64,000 nt of DNA from 73-13 sp035555435 (GCA_035555435.1 DATMGN010000019.1:16549-80548); one strand, 5' to 3'; shown: positions 25,913-34,707, counted from the stretch's first letter. Notes: generated from the sequence alone by a model not told the origin. Made by a program: numbers and translations.

Positions 25913-26668
25913 GTGGTCGTCGAGTCGTTCAACGGACCGTGGACGATGCTGGTCCTGCTGCTCGCTGCGGGGGCTGTCGCCGCGCACTATCTGCTGCGCC
26001 ACCGCTCGTTCCGCGTCAAGCGCGCCTGGCTGCTCGGCCTCGCCTTCGTGACGCTCGGGTCCTCCATCGTGTTCCACGTCGCGTTCCTCCTGGACCCGCC
26101 CGCGGAGGGCTGGCCCGTCTTCCACAACCTGCCGCTGCACCTGTGCTCGATCATGTCCTGGGTCATGCCGCTGGTCGTGTGGTTCGACTGGAAGCCGCTG
26201 CGGGCGGTCGCGTTCTATCCGGGTGCGATCGCGGGCATCGCGACGCTCGTGTCCGCGCGGCCGGCCGAGCAGGGGCACCCGCTCTTGGATCCGCGCTCGT
26301 TCTTCTGGGTCGCGCACGAGCTCAACGCGATCGTGCCGTTCCTGCTCGTCTCGCTCGCGCTCTACCGGCCGACGGCGCGGCAGGTGCTCGAGTCGGTCGC
26401 GTGGGTCGCCGCGTTCGCGCTCGTCGTCATCCTGCCGATCAACCTCGCGCTGCGCGCCTGGGTCGACCCGGGGGTCAACTACTTCTACCTGTTCTCGCCG
26501 GAGGGCGCCGACATCCTGCAGGTGCTCTGGGATCTCATCCCCGTGCCGATCCTGTACGTGACGCCGATCCTCGTGCTCGTGCTGCCCGTGCTGTACCTGC
26601 AGTGGGGCATCTACCGGGTGCTGACGATGCGCCGCGACGTCGCGCCGAGCGCGCTCGCGACCGCCTGA
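25913..26668 (+). CDS. YwaF-like (TIGR02206/TMEM164 type) membrane protein
   Basis: A 251-residue protein with about seven membrane helices. The LPLHLCSIMSWVMPLVVWF segment (His and Cys in helix 3), HELNAIVPFLLVSLALYRPT, and NYFYLFSPEGADIL are characteristic of the YwaF family. The role is unknown. A GTG at 25913 is chosen because it directly precedes the first helix; the open frame upstream overlaps the divergent GNAT gene. Confidence 0.75.
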   Translation: MVVESFNGPWTMLVLLLAAGAVAAHYLLRHRSFRVKRAWLLGLAFVTLGSSIVFHVAFLLDPPAEGWPVFHNLPLHLCSIMSWVMPLVVWFDWKPLRAVAFYPGAIAGIATLVSARPAEQGHPLLDPRSFFWVAHELNAIVPFLLVSLALYRPTARQVLESVAWVAAFALVVILPINLALRAWVDPGVNYFYLFSPEGADILQVLWDLIPVPILYVTPILVLVLPVLYLQWGIYRVLTMRRDVAPSALATA

Positions 26669-26677
26669 CTCAGCGCT

Positions 26678-28882
26678 TCAGAGCGCGTCGATGACGGCGT
26701 TGAGCGTCGCGGACGGGCGCATCGCCGCCGACACCTTCTCGGCGTCGGGCGAGTAGTAGCCGTCGATCTCGACGGGGCTGCCCTGGACGGCGAGGAGCTC
26801 GGCGACGATCGTCGACTCGCCGTCCGCGAGGGCGGCCGCGACGGGTGCGAACACGGCGGCGAGCTCCGCGTCGTCCGTCTGGGCGGCGAGCTCCTGCGCC
26901 CAGTACAGCGCGAGGTAGTAGTGGGAGCCGCGGTTGTCGATCGTGCCGAGGGCGCGGCCGGGCGACTTGTCATTCTCGAGGAACGTGCCCGTCGCGCGGT
27001 CGATCGTGTCAGCGAGCACGCGCGCCTTCGCGTTCCCCGTGACCGTCGCGTACTGCTCGAAGGACGGGGCGAGGGCGAAGAACTCGCCGAGCGAGTCCCA
27101 CCGCAGGTAGTTCTCCTCGACGAACTGCTGGACGTGTTTCGGCGCCGAACCGCCCGCGCCGGTCTCGAACAGCCCGCCGCCGTTGAGCAGCGGCACGATG
27201 CTGAGCATCTTCGCCGAGGTGCCGACCTCGAGGATGGGGAACAGGTCGGTGTTGTAGTCGCGCAGCACGTTGCCGGTCACCGAGATGGTGTTGAGGCCCT
27301 TGCGCAGCCGCTCGAGCGAGTACGCGGTCGCGACCTCGGGTGCGAGGATCTCGATGGTGAGCCCCGTCGTGTCGTGCTCGGGGAGGTAGGCGCGGACCTT
27401 CGCGATGATGGAGGCGTCGTGCGCGCGGGTCTCGTCGAGCCAGAAGATCGCGGGGTCGCCGGTCGCGCGGGCCCGGGCGACGGCGAGCTTGACCCAGTCG
27501 CGGACGGGCACGTCCTTCGTCTGGGTGGCCCGCCAGATGTCGCCGCGCTGGACGTCGTGCTCGATGACGGTCTCGCCGGCCCCGTTGACGATGCGCACGG
27601 TGCCGGCGTTCTGGATCTCGAACGTCTTGTCGTGCGAGCCGTACTCCTCCGCCGCCTGGGCCATGAGCCCGACGTTGGGCACGGTGCCGATCGTCGCGGG
27701 GTCGAGCGGTCCGTGCGCCTTCACGTCGTCGATGACGGTCTGGTAGACGCCAGCGTAGGAGGAGTCGGGGATGACCGCGAGCGTGTCGTCCTCGCTGCCG
27801 TCGGCGCCCCAGAGCTTGCCGCCGTTGCGGATGAGGGCCGGCATGGACGCGTCGACGATGACGTCGGACGGGACGTGCAGGTTGGTGATGCCCTTGTCGG
27901 AGTTGACGTAGGACAGGCGCGCGCCGTTCGCGATCGCCTGCTCGAACGCCGCCTTGATCTCGCCGCCGTTCGGCAGCGCGTCGAGGCCCGCGAGGATCGA
28001 GCCGAGGCCGTCGTTGGCCGACAGTCCTGCCTCGGCGAGCTGGGTGCCGTATCGCTCGAAGACCTCGGCGAAGTAGGCGCGCACGACGTGGCCGAAGATG
28101 ATCGGGTCGGAGACCTTCATCATGGTCGCCTTGAGGTGGACGGAGAACAGGACGTCCTCCGCCTTGGCCTTCGCGATCGCGTTCTGCAGGAACGCGTCGA
28201 GCTGCTCGGCGTCGAGCCGCGTCGCGTCGAGGATCTCGCCCGCGAGCACGGGTAGCCGCTCCTTGAGCACGACGGTCTCGCCGGTCTCGGTGATGAGCTC
28301 GATCCGCAGCTCGTCGTCGGCGGGCAGGGTGACGGACTTCTCGTTGGACTTGAAGTCGTGCGCGCCCATGGTCGCGACCTCGGTCTTGGACCCTGCGGGG
28401 AACGCCTTGTTGCGGTGCGGGTGCGCCTTCGCGTAGTTCTTGACGGACTGGGGCGCACGGCGGTCGGAGTTGCCTTCGCGCAGCACCGGGTTGACGGCGG
28501 AGCCCTTGACGCGGTCGTACTTCGCGCGCGTGGCCCGCTGATCGTCGGTCGTCGCCTCGTCGGGGTAGTCCGGGACCGCGTAGCCGTCCGCCTGGAGCTC
28601 GGCGATCGCGGCCTTGAGCTGGGGGATCGACGCCGAGATGTTCGGGAGCTTGACGATGTTCGCCTCGGGCTGCTTGGCGAGCTCCCCGAGCTCGGTCAGC
28701 CAGTCGCGGCCGAGGCCGAAGACGGCGAGGATGCGGCCCGCGAGCGAGATGTCGGCGGTGTCGATCGACACACCCGCCTGCTTCGCATAGGCCTTGACGA
28801 TCGGCAGGAAGCTCGCGGTCGCGAGCATGGGGGCCTCGTCGGTGTGGGTGTAGTAGATCGTCGACTCCGTCACGACTCCCAT
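26678..28882 (-). CDS. icd: NADP-dependent isocitrate dehydrogenase, monomeric type
   Basis: A 734-residue monomeric isocitrate dehydrogenase giving 2-oxoglutarate, CO2 and NADPH in the TCA cycle. Characteristic segments: STIYYTHTDEAPMLATASFLPIVKAYA at the start, LPNISASIPQLKAAIAELQ, REGNSDRRAPQSVKNYAKAHPH, KATMMKVSDPIIFGHVVRAYF, IPDSSYAGVYQTVIDDVK, and ENYLRWDSLGEFFALAPS. Length matches the family. ATG start at 28882; a GTG three codons in is possible. It converges on the YwaF-like gene and follows hsp20 beyond a strong hairpin. Confidence 0.96.
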   Translation of the reverse strand: MGVVTESTIYYTHTDEAPMLATASFLPIVKAYAKQAGVSIDTADISLAGRILAVFGLGRDWLTELGELAKQPEANIVKLPNISASIPQLKAAIAELQADGYAVPDYPDEATTDDQRATRAKYDRVKGSAVNPVLREGNSDRRAPQSVKNYAKAHPHRNKAFPAGSKTEVATMGAHDFKSNEKSVTLPADDELRIELITETGETVVLKERLPVLAGEILDATRLDAEQLDAFLQNAIAKAKAEDVLFSVHLKATMMKVSDPIIFGHVVRAYFAEVFERYGTQLAEAGLSANDGLGSILAGLDALPNGGEIKAAFEQAIANGARLSYVNSDKGITNLHVPSDVIVDASMPALIRNGGKLWGADGSEDDTLAVIPDSSYAGVYQTVIDDVKAHGPLDPATIGTVPNVGLMAQAAEEYGSHDKTFEIQNAGTVRIVNGAGETVIEHDVQRGDIWRATQTKDVPVRDWVKLAVARARATGDPAIFWLDETRAHDASIIAKVRAYLPEHDTTGLTIEILAPEVATAYSLERLRKGLNTISVTGNVLRDYNTDLFPILEVGTSAKMLSIVPLLNGGGLFETGAGGSAPKHVQQFVEENYLRWDSLGEFFALAPSFEQYATVTGNAKARVLADTIDRATGTFLENDKSPGRALGTIDNRGSHYYLALYWAQELAAQTDDAELAAVFAPVAAALADGESTIVAELLAVQGSPVEIDGYYSPDAEKVSAAMRPSATLNAVIDAL

Positions 28883-28980
28883 TCTCCCACGCGGACACTT
28901 GTCCGATTTGCGCGGGGCGTGCGGCGCCGGGAGCGGGCCCTAGCCGGGGGTGCTGGCGCTCGCCGGGGCGCCGCAGAACG

Positions 28981-29017
28981 CGATCGGCCCCGGATCGCGC
29001 TGATCCGGGGCCGATCG
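28981..29017 (-). terminator. Strong hairpin terminator after hsp20
   Basis: Perfect 16-bp arms (CGATCGGCCCCGGATC at 28981-28996 and its complement at 29002-29017) enclose a 5-base loop, 15 bases past the hsp20 stop. There is no long T tract, as is common for hairpin terminators of GC-rich actinobacteria. Confidence 0.8.
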
Positions 29018-29032
29018 GCAGCGGGCTGAGCG

Positions 29033-29482
29033 TCAGCTGTTCGCGTGCTCCTGCACCTCGGCCGCGGCGATCTGCGCGGGGGCGGCGCCGGTCGCGATCT
29101 CGACCTTGCGCGGCTTCGCCTTCTCGGAGACCGGGATGACGACCGAGAGCACACCGTTGTCGTAGTGCGCGCTGATCCGGTCGGTCGCGATGCCTTCGCC
29201 GAGGTTGAACTGGCGCTGGTAGGTGCCGCTCGAGCGCTCGCGGGCGAGCCACTTGACGCCCTCGCCGCTCGGCGCGGTGCGCTCGGCTCGGACGGTGAGC
29301 ACCTGTCCGTCGACGTCGACGTCGATCGAGCCCGGGTCGATACCCGGCAGGTCGGCCGTCATGACGTAGTGCTCGCCGTCGCGGTAGAGGTCGATCGGCA
29401 TGAAACGCGGCCCCTGCCGCGTGTCGAGGAGCTGGGCGGCGACGCGGTCCAGCTCACGGAATGGGTCGAAGACAACAGCCAT
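29033..29482 (-). CDS. Hsp20/alpha-crystallin family small heat-shock protein
   Basis: A 149-residue small heat-shock protein that holds unfolding proteins. The alpha-crystallin domain runs from about residue 22 (PIDLYRDGEHYVMTADLPGID) through DVDVDGQVLTVRAER, RSSGTYQRQFNLGEGI and the closing YDNGVLSVVIPVSEKAKPRKVEI. The ATG at 29482 is preferred because GGGAGC lies seven bases upstream; an upstream in-frame ATG lacks a ribosome site. Upstream are perfect HspR and HrcA operators, so it is a true heat-shock gene. Confidence 0.93.
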   Translation of the reverse strand: MAVVFDPFRELDRVAAQLLDTRQGPRFMPIDLYRDGEHYVMTADLPGIDPGSIDVDVDGQVLTVRAERTAPSGEGVKWLARERSSGTYQRQFNLGEGIATDRISAHYDNGVLSVVIPVSEKAKPRKVEIATGAAPAQIAAAEVQEHANS

Positions 29483-29511
29483 CGTTGAGCTCCCTGTGAA
29501 TCTGGTCAAGA

Positions 29512-29532
29512 CTTGAGTCCCGTTGACTCAAG
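29512..29532. promoter_or_regulatory. HAIR operator (HspR binding site) for hsp20
   Basis: CTTGAGT-N7-ACTCAAG is an exact match to the HAIR inverted repeat bound by the repressor HspR in actinobacteria. It lies 30 bases upstream of the hsp20 start codon, so binding would block the promoter or early elongation. Confidence 0.9.
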
Positions 29533-29542
29533 TGCATCCAGA

Positions 29543-29569
29543 TTAGCACTCGAGCCGTGTGAGTGCTAA
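29543..29569. promoter_or_regulatory. CIRCE operator (HrcA binding site) for hsp20
   Basis: TTAGCACTC-N9-GAGTGCTAA is an exact match to the CIRCE element bound by HrcA. It lies 10 bases upstream of the HAIR element with respect to hsp20, giving dual repression. Confidence 0.93.
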
Positions 29570-29620
29570 GCGTTCGCAGTGGGCGAACGCGGAGGCCGCC
29601 CGACGCCACGCGGGGTGCGC

Positions 29621-29676
29621 CTGGCGGTGCCTTGTGCGCAATGGCGCGATCCGCATTGCGCATAACGCACCGCCAG
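29621..29676. terminator. Two-tier inverted repeat downstream of the NqrB/FNR fusion gene
   Basis: Outer arms CTGGCGGTGC / GCACCGCCAG (10 bp, perfect) and inner arms TGCGCAATG / CATTGCGCA (9 bp, perfect), separated by 4-base internal mismatches and a 10-base loop. It is 74 bases past the stop of the leftward electron-transfer operon and could be its terminator. The inner part alone would also make a good protein-binding palindrome. The bases from 29,677 to 29,749 show no other feature. Confidence 0.6.
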
Positions 29677-29749
29677 CCCGGGTCGGCAGGTACGTCGCGG
29701 AGTGGGGCGATGCGCAGAGGCGGGTCGGGCGACCCGCAGAACGCCGGAG

Positions 29750-31297
29750 TCAGGCCCCTGAGAAGACGTCGCGGCGGATGCGCCGCACCCCCGCGCGCCG
29801 CAACTGCGCGCTCAGCGCGCCCACCATCGCGGGCGGGCCCGAGACGTAGGCGACGCGGCCCGGCAGGTCGGGCACCGCGGACATCAGGTCCTCGCCGTCG
29901 AACCGGCCTGGCCCGAGCCAGACCCAGCCCGCCGGCATCGGCTCCGGGGCGACGGGGCACGACAGCACGACGCGCGCGCCCGTCGCCTCGAGTTCCGCGA
30001 GGAACGCCGGCACCTCCGCGCGCGTGCGGTACACGAGCACGTAGTCGTGTCGCGGGTCGGCGTCGCGCAGCATCGACAGGAACGGCGTGACCCCGATCCC
30101 GCCTGCGACGAGGACCGCCTCCGTGCCGACGCCGGGCGCGGTGAAGTCGCCGAAGACGCGGTTCGCCCGCAGTTCGTCACCGGGCGACATCGCGGCGAGC
30201 GCGCGTTTCGCCGAAGAGGGGTGCGGCGGCATCGAGAACGCGACCTCGAGCTCCTCCGCGTCCGGCGCCGACGCGATGGAGAAGACCCGACGCCGGCCGC
30301 GGAAGTCGCGCGGGCGGTGCGGCACCAGGAGCTCGATCGCCTGACCCGCCGCGTGCGCGACGGGTGTCGAGGGGCGCAGTCGGAGCATGACGTTCTGTCC
30401 GTCCCGGATGACGCTCGTGACGGTCAGGCGGATCGCGGCGCGGGCGCCGAAGCCGAAGGCGAGCACGTTCGCGATGACGAGACCGAGCTCGGGGCTCGAA
30501 TAGATGGGGCCGAACGTGAACGGCACCGAGGTGACGATCGCGGCGACGATCGCGACGAGCAGCCGCTGCCACCAGCGCGGCGGGAGCGTCTGCGGCTCGC
30601 TCAGCATGAAGCCGGCGGCGAAGACGAGGGGCAGCGAGCCGAAGATCGTCGCGAGCGCGTCGCCGAACGGGATGCCGAACGACAGGAACTGGAAGGCGCG
30701 GAAACCCGCCGCGACGACGATGTAGGCGAGCGCGATTGTGACGACGCTCGAGCGGTAGCAGACGATGAGTGCGCCGACCGCGACGAAGGGCAGCAGCGGC
30801 GGCGTCGCGACCCACCAGGACGGCGCCGCGATGACGGGCGCGCCCGCGAGATCGAGCACGCCGGCGATGAGCGCGACGACGAGCGCGCCGAGCGCGGCCG
30901 GGTTGAACATGTGGCGGCCCAGTCGCGCGACGAGGAAGCGCGACGCCCCCGCGACGAGGCCGGCGATCGCGGTGCCGAGCAGGCTCGGGGCGTCGAGCCG
31001 CGGGGAGAAGAGCAGGAAGACGATGAGCGACGTGACGAGCACCGACTCGATCTCGGGCCGCGCCCGGACGATCGCGCCGCCCGCGTAGGCGCCGACGAGC
31101 GTTGCGGCGGTCGTGACGAGGAGCGCGACGACACCGGCGAGCGGGTCGAAGGACAGCACCCCGACGAGCATGAGGATGAGCGCCGCGACGACGACCGCCC
31201 AGAGCACCGCCCCGACGAGCAGGACGGGGGTGAGCCGACCGAGGGCCCGGTCGATGCCCCCGCGCACGGCCGCGATCGCGGCGAGCACCGTCTTCAT
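29750..31297 (-). CDS. NqrB/RnfD-like membrane domain fused to ferredoxin-NADP reductase-like domain
   Basis: A 515-residue protein in two parts. Residues 1 to about 275 hold 9-10 membrane helices with the NqrB/RnfD-like HMFNPAALGALVVALIAG and GIPFGDALATIFGSLPLVFAAGFMLSEPQT segments. Residues about 290-515 form an FNR-type reductase with FAD motif RRRVFSIASAPD, and NAD-binding VLVAGGIGVTPFLSMLRDAD and YVSGPPAMVGALSAQLRRAGV. It should move electrons from NAD(P)H to flavin in or outside the membrane. The ATG at 31297 overlaps the apbE stop (ATGA). Physiological acceptor unknown. Confidence 0.82.
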   Translation of the reverse strand: MKTVLAAIAAVRGGIDRALGRLTPVLLVGAVLWAVVVAALILMLVGVLSFDPLAGVVALLVTTAATLVGAYAGGAIVRARPEIESVLVTSLIVFLLFSPRLDAPSLLGTAIAGLVAGASRFLVARLGRHMFNPAALGALVVALIAGVLDLAGAPVIAAPSWWVATPPLLPFVAVGALIVCYRSSVVTIALAYIVVAAGFRAFQFLSFGIPFGDALATIFGSLPLVFAAGFMLSEPQTLPPRWWQRLLVAIVAAIVTSVPFTFGPIYSSPELGLVIANVLAFGFGARAAIRLTVTSVIRDGQNVMLRLRPSTPVAHAAGQAIELLVPHRPRDFRGRRRVFSIASAPDAEELEVAFSMPPHPSSAKRALAAMSPGDELRANRVFGDFTAPGVGTEAVLVAGGIGVTPFLSMLRDADPRHDYVLVYRTRAEVPAFLAELEATGARVVLSCPVAPEPMPAGWVWLGPGRFDGEDLMSAVPDLPGRVAYVSGPPAMVGALSAQLRRAGVRRIRRDVFSGA

Positions 31298-32142
31298 CCG
31301 AACACCTCTCCCGGGAAGCCCTCCGAGACCTCGACGCGTCCCGCTGCAGAGATCCTCGCCCATTCGACACCGAGCTCGCACGGAATGCGGTCGCCCGGCG
31401 TCACGAACAGCGCCGTCGCGACACCGTCGGCGGTCATCGCGTCGGCGGCCATCGCCCAGGTCGCGACGATGGCGTCGACGGGCAGGCCCGTGAGCGCGTC
31501 GATGACATGGTGCACGCCGTCGGCCCACGCCCGGCGATTCGTCGCCGACGCGCAGATCGCGCCGTCGCCGAGCGGGACGACGCCGACCGCGAGCCGCGGA
31601 TCCGCGGGATGCTCGAGCGCGACGCGGATCGTGCCGGGGCCGCGGCGCAGGATGTCGCCGCTTGCGTCGATGACGAACTCGTCGATGCCGTGCTCGAGGA
31701 GCACCTCGCCGAGGAGGTCGCAGAGCTGACCCTTCCCGGCGGCGCCGACGTCGATCGTGACGGGGCGCGGTGCGGAGAGCACGGTGCCGTCCCACGCGAT
31801 CGCGTCGGCCCACGCGACCGCGGGCAGAGGGTCGCCTGCGGGGCGCAGCGACAGGTCGGCGCCGTAGCCGAGGCGTTCGAGCGAGGCGCCGACGAGGGGG
31901 CTCACCCGGCCGCCCGTCGCCGCGTACAGCTCACGGTAGAGCGCGAGGAGCGGACCCGCCTCGGCCGGTAGAGGCCAGTCGCCCGGCTCACGCGCGATCC
32001 GGCTGACGAGCGAGTCGGCGCGGAAGCGGGACCACACCCGGTCGTAGTCGTCGACGCGTCGCAGGATCGCGCGCTGCGTCCCCGCGGGAATCCCGCCCGG
32101 TGCCTCGATCTCCCACGGCACCCCGATCCCCTCGAACCTCAT
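31294..32142 (-). CDS. apbE: FAD:protein FMN transferase (ApbE family)
   Basis: A 282-residue ApbE-type flavin transferase that attaches FMN to Thr/Ser of target proteins outside the membrane. Visible are SRFRADSLVSRI, VTIDVGAAGKGQLCDLLGEVLLEHGI (FAD site), FVIDASGDILRRG, CASATNRRAW and HHVIDALTGLP with metal ligands. No obvious signal peptide or lipobox is present at the ATG chosen (32142). It lies between a probable FMN-carrying lipoprotein and the NqrB-FNR fusion, which are its likely partners. Confidence 0.87.
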   Translation of the reverse strand: MRFEGIGVPWEIEAPGGIPAGTQRAILRRVDDYDRVWSRFRADSLVSRIAREPGDWPLPAEAGPLLALYRELYAATGGRVSPLVGASLERLGYGADLSLRPAGDPLPAVAWADAIAWDGTVLSAPRPVTIDVGAAGKGQLCDLLGEVLLEHGIDEFVIDASGDILRRGPGTIRVALEHPADPRLAVGVVPLGDGAICASATNRRAWADGVHHVIDALTGLPVDAIVATWAMAADAMTADGVATALFVTPGDRIPCELGVEWARISAAGRVEVSEGFPGEVFG

Positions 32143-32224
32143 CGGCTGTGCACGTCCTGGGTGTTCCGAGGCATTTCGGCCGGGAGTGCGTAGCTGGTGA
32201 CGTGCGGGAGCAGAGGTGCGCGGG

Positions 32225-32704
32225 TCAGGCGGCGGCCTCGGCGCGGATCGCGTCGAGCGCGGCGTTGAAGCCCTGTCCGGTGAGGGATGAGCCGGCGACG
32301 CGGTCGACCGCGAGGCCCTCGATCGGCTGGCCGACGACCGCCGCGGCGATCCCGGAGATGAAGTCGGCTTGGTGGCGGCGGGCTTGCGGGTCGCTCGCGT
32401 GGCCCGCGACCTCGACGGCGGCGACCGCACCGTCCGCGAGGGTGACCGTTACCGTGATGGTCTCGGGGCCGCTCGGCGCGACATAGGCGCCGTCCGCAGT
32501 GTACGTCCCGTCGGCGAAGCCGTCCTCGACGACGGGCGCCGGCTCCGCGGCCGTCGAGGTCGTGGGCTCGACGGGGGGCGCGGTCGTCGGCGCTTCGGTC
32601 ACGGACGGGGCGGGCTCGGGCGTCGGTGTGGCGCAGCCGGCGAGGAGGCCGACGGCCGACAGGCTGGAGAACGCGATGACGACGGTGCGATTGGGCATCG
32701 GCAT
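32225..32704 (-). CDS. FMN-binding domain lipoprotein
   Basis: A 159-residue predicted lipoprotein. A signal peptide ends in the lipobox LLAGC (C24), then a Thr/Pro/Glu-rich linker to about residue 65, then an FMN_bind domain: GFADGTYTADGAYV, TVTVTLADGAVAAVEVAGHASDPQARRHQADFISGI and DRVAGSSLTGQGFNAALDAI. The SSLTG segment corresponds to the FMN-attachment site of RnfG/NqrC-like proteins and is the presumed ApbE target. ATG at 32704; a TTG three codons earlier is also possible. It heads the leftward electron-transfer unit. Confidence 0.8.
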   Translation of the reverse strand: MPMPNRTVVIAFSSLSAVGLLAGCATPTPEPAPSVTEAPTTAPPVEPTTSTAAEPAPVVEDGFADGTYTADGAYVAPSGPETITVTVTLADGAVAAVEVAGHASDPQARRHQADFISGIAAAVVGQPIEGLAVDRVAGSSLTGQGFNAALDAIRAEAAA

Positions 32705-32740
32705 GCGCGCCAAGCTAACCTGAAAGCCTGGAGGTCAGCT

Positions 32741-33196
32741 ATGGCGCTGTTCGTCGACAAGCTCACGATTTCGAGCCCCGATTTCGAGGATCACGGTCGG
32801 ATCCCGTTCGAGCTCACGGCTGACGGGGGCAACACCGTCCCCCGCCTGGCGTTCTCGGGCGCGCCGGAGGGCGCCGTCGAGTACGCGATCGTCTGTCACG
32901 ACCCCGACGCGCCCCTGCCTGACGGCTTCACGCACTGGACCGTCTACGGGGTCCCGCTCGACGCGACCTCGCTCGACGTGAGCGCGACCGGCGTGCGCGT
33001 CGGGCCGAACGACCTCGGCGAGGCTTCGTGGTTCGGGCCGCGGCCGCCGCACGGCCACGGCGACCACCACTACTACTTCTGGGTCTTCGCGCTCCGCCGC
33101 CCGGTCGAGGGCACGCCCGATCGCCGCACGTTCATCACCGAGTACGCGGACGCGATCATCGAGCAGGCCCGGACGGTCGGACTCTCCGCGCGCTGA
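32741..33196 (+). CDS. YbhB/YbcL family Raf kinase inhibitor-like (PEBP) protein
   Basis: A 151-residue phosphatidylethanolamine-binding-protein fold. IPFELTADGGNTVPRLAFSGAPEGAVEYAIVCHDPDAP holds the conserved CHDPDAP ligand-binding motif, followed by FTHWTVYGVP and PPHGHGDHHYYFWVFAL. Role in bacteria is poorly defined. ATG start at 32741 with GGAGGT nine bases upstream. Its 3' end overlaps the opposing SGNH lipase gene by 41 bases. Confidence 0.88.
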   Translation: MALFVDKLTISSPDFEDHGRIPFELTADGGNTVPRLAFSGAPEGAVEYAIVCHDPDAPLPDGFTHWTVYGVPLDATSLDVSATGVRVGPNDLGEASWFGPRPPHGHGDHHYYFWVFALRRPVEGTPDRRTFITEYADAIIEQARTVGLSAR

Positions 33197-34664
33197 CGAG
33201 GAGGAACCCGGCCGTCACGAGGCACAGGGCGAGCAGCAGGGCCGTCGGCGCCCCCGACGATCCGGTCGCGGGGTGCTCGATCGTGACGGCGGCCGAGAAC
33301 GCGTGGCCCGAGCTGAGCCCCGTCGCGATGACGGTGTGGGCACCGACCGGGTCGTCGCCCCGCAGCGCGAACGTCGCGGAGAAGGAGCCGTCGGCGCCCG
33401 CGACCGCGGTCCCGAGCTGGCGCGGCGTCGAGTGCAGCCAGACGTCGACCGTCTCGCCGGGGTAGTAGCCGCCGCCCGTCACGGTGAGCGAGCCGCCCGG
33501 CACCGGATTGCCGGCGATCGCGATGCGGAAGACGTCGCCGATCGCGGCGCTCGTCAGCTGGTGCAGCATCGCGACGCCGTCGACCGTGGGGTGGAGCGCG
33601 CCGAGCTTCATGCAGAAGTACGTCGTGCCGTGGTAGCCGAGGGGGAGCCAGTCGGCGGGGCAAGGCGGGTCGGGCGCGGAGGCGGCGGAGATGACGTCGA
33701 GCTTCTGGATCCAGGAGTCGGCGGAGCAGATCGTGTGGTCCGCGCTCGCCGCCCACGTGTCGACGTAGCGGAAGCCGCGGGCGGCGGCCTCCGCGCGGAG
33801 CGCGCCGTCGAGGGCGGACTGCACCTGGTGGATGTAGCTGATGTCGACGCCGGAGAACGGCACGCCGTCGGTGATGGGCGGGAAGCCGCCGTGGAAGCAC
33901 GCATCGGTCGCGTCGGGCGGCGCGATCTGCGGGTAGCCGACGACGAAGACCTGGGCGTTCGGCGCCTTCGTCGCGATCTCGTCGAACACGGCCTTGATCC
34001 GCGGCGAGATGTACGTCGATTGGCGATCCGCGAGCTGGAAGTCGGCGTACGTCGGATTCGTGCTCTCGTAGACGTCCTTGCAGTTCGCGACGGAGTAGCC
34101 GGCGATGAGCAGCATCCCGAGCACCGTCGTGCCGCCGCCGACCGAGGTGCGCATGCAGGACTCGGCGATGTCGGAGAAGCCGAGGTCGTTGCCGCCGATC
34201 GCGACCGTCACGATATCCGTCGTCGTGCTGAGCACGTCGGCCTGCAGGCCCGGGTAGGTCTGGCCCGACATGGTCGTCTGGGCCCCAGACGTCAGGGTGA
34301 GCTGCGGCAGCAGCGTGAGGCTCCCGGCCGGGGGGAGGGTCAGCGGGGCGCCCGCGACGAACCCGAGGTTCGGCGAGACGGCCCCCGAGCAGGTCCGGTC
34401 GGTGAGGCTCAGGCTGTAGTCGGCGGCGACGAGGTGCGGGTAGTTCGCGTCGGCCTGATAGCAGCCGTTCGCGGTCGTGCCGCCCGCGTCGAAGGGACTC
34501 GTCTGGCTGAACGGGATGAGACCGAAGCCCGCCGAGTAGGAGTCGCCGAGCGAGACGTACTCGAAGCCGTCGAGCTCGCCCGGCTGCGCCGAGAGGGCGG
34601 GTGCCACGGGCGCGACCATGAGCAGCCCCACCAGGACTGCGATCCCTCCCGCGATCCGTCGCAT
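33156..34664 (-). CDS. Secreted, membrane-anchored SGNH/GDSL-type lipase
   Basis: A 502-residue exported hydrolase. A signal peptide (cleavage near ALSA, residue 26) precedes an SGNH domain with catalytic S42 in SLGDSYSAGFG, the block II/III residues in TVAIGGNDLGFSDIAESC, and the catalytic His in KLGALHPTVDG. After about residue 390 an Ig-like segment follows, then a C-terminal membrane anchor (APTALLLALCLVTAGFLLVSARR) with a positive tail. Esterase or lipase activity on the cell surface is expected. ATG start at 34664. Its 3' end overlaps the convergent YbhB-like gene. Confidence 0.87.
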   Translation of the reverse strand: MRRIAGGIAVLVGLLMVAPVAPALSAQPGELDGFEYVSLGDSYSAGFGLIPFSQTSPFDAGGTTANGCYQADANYPHLVAADYSLSLTDRTCSGAVSPNLGFVAGAPLTLPPAGSLTLLPQLTLTSGAQTTMSGQTYPGLQADVLSTTTDIVTVAIGGNDLGFSDIAESCMRTSVGGGTTVLGMLLIAGYSVANCKDVYESTNPTYADFQLADRQSTYISPRIKAVFDEIATKAPNAQVFVVGYPQIAPPDATDACFHGGFPPITDGVPFSGVDISYIHQVQSALDGALRAEAAARGFRYVDTWAASADHTICSADSWIQKLDVISAASAPDPPCPADWLPLGYHGTTYFCMKLGALHPTVDGVAMLHQLTSAAIGDVFRIAIAGNPVPGGSLTVTGGGYYPGETVDVWLHSTPRQLGTAVAGADGSFSATFALRGDDPVGAHTVIATGLSSGHAFSAAVTIEHPATGSSGAPTALLLALCLVTAGFLLVSARRVRPSGPAR

Positions 34665-34707
34665 TGGCAGGCACGGTACTCGCGTGCCGTGGCATCCTCA
34701 AGGGTTG

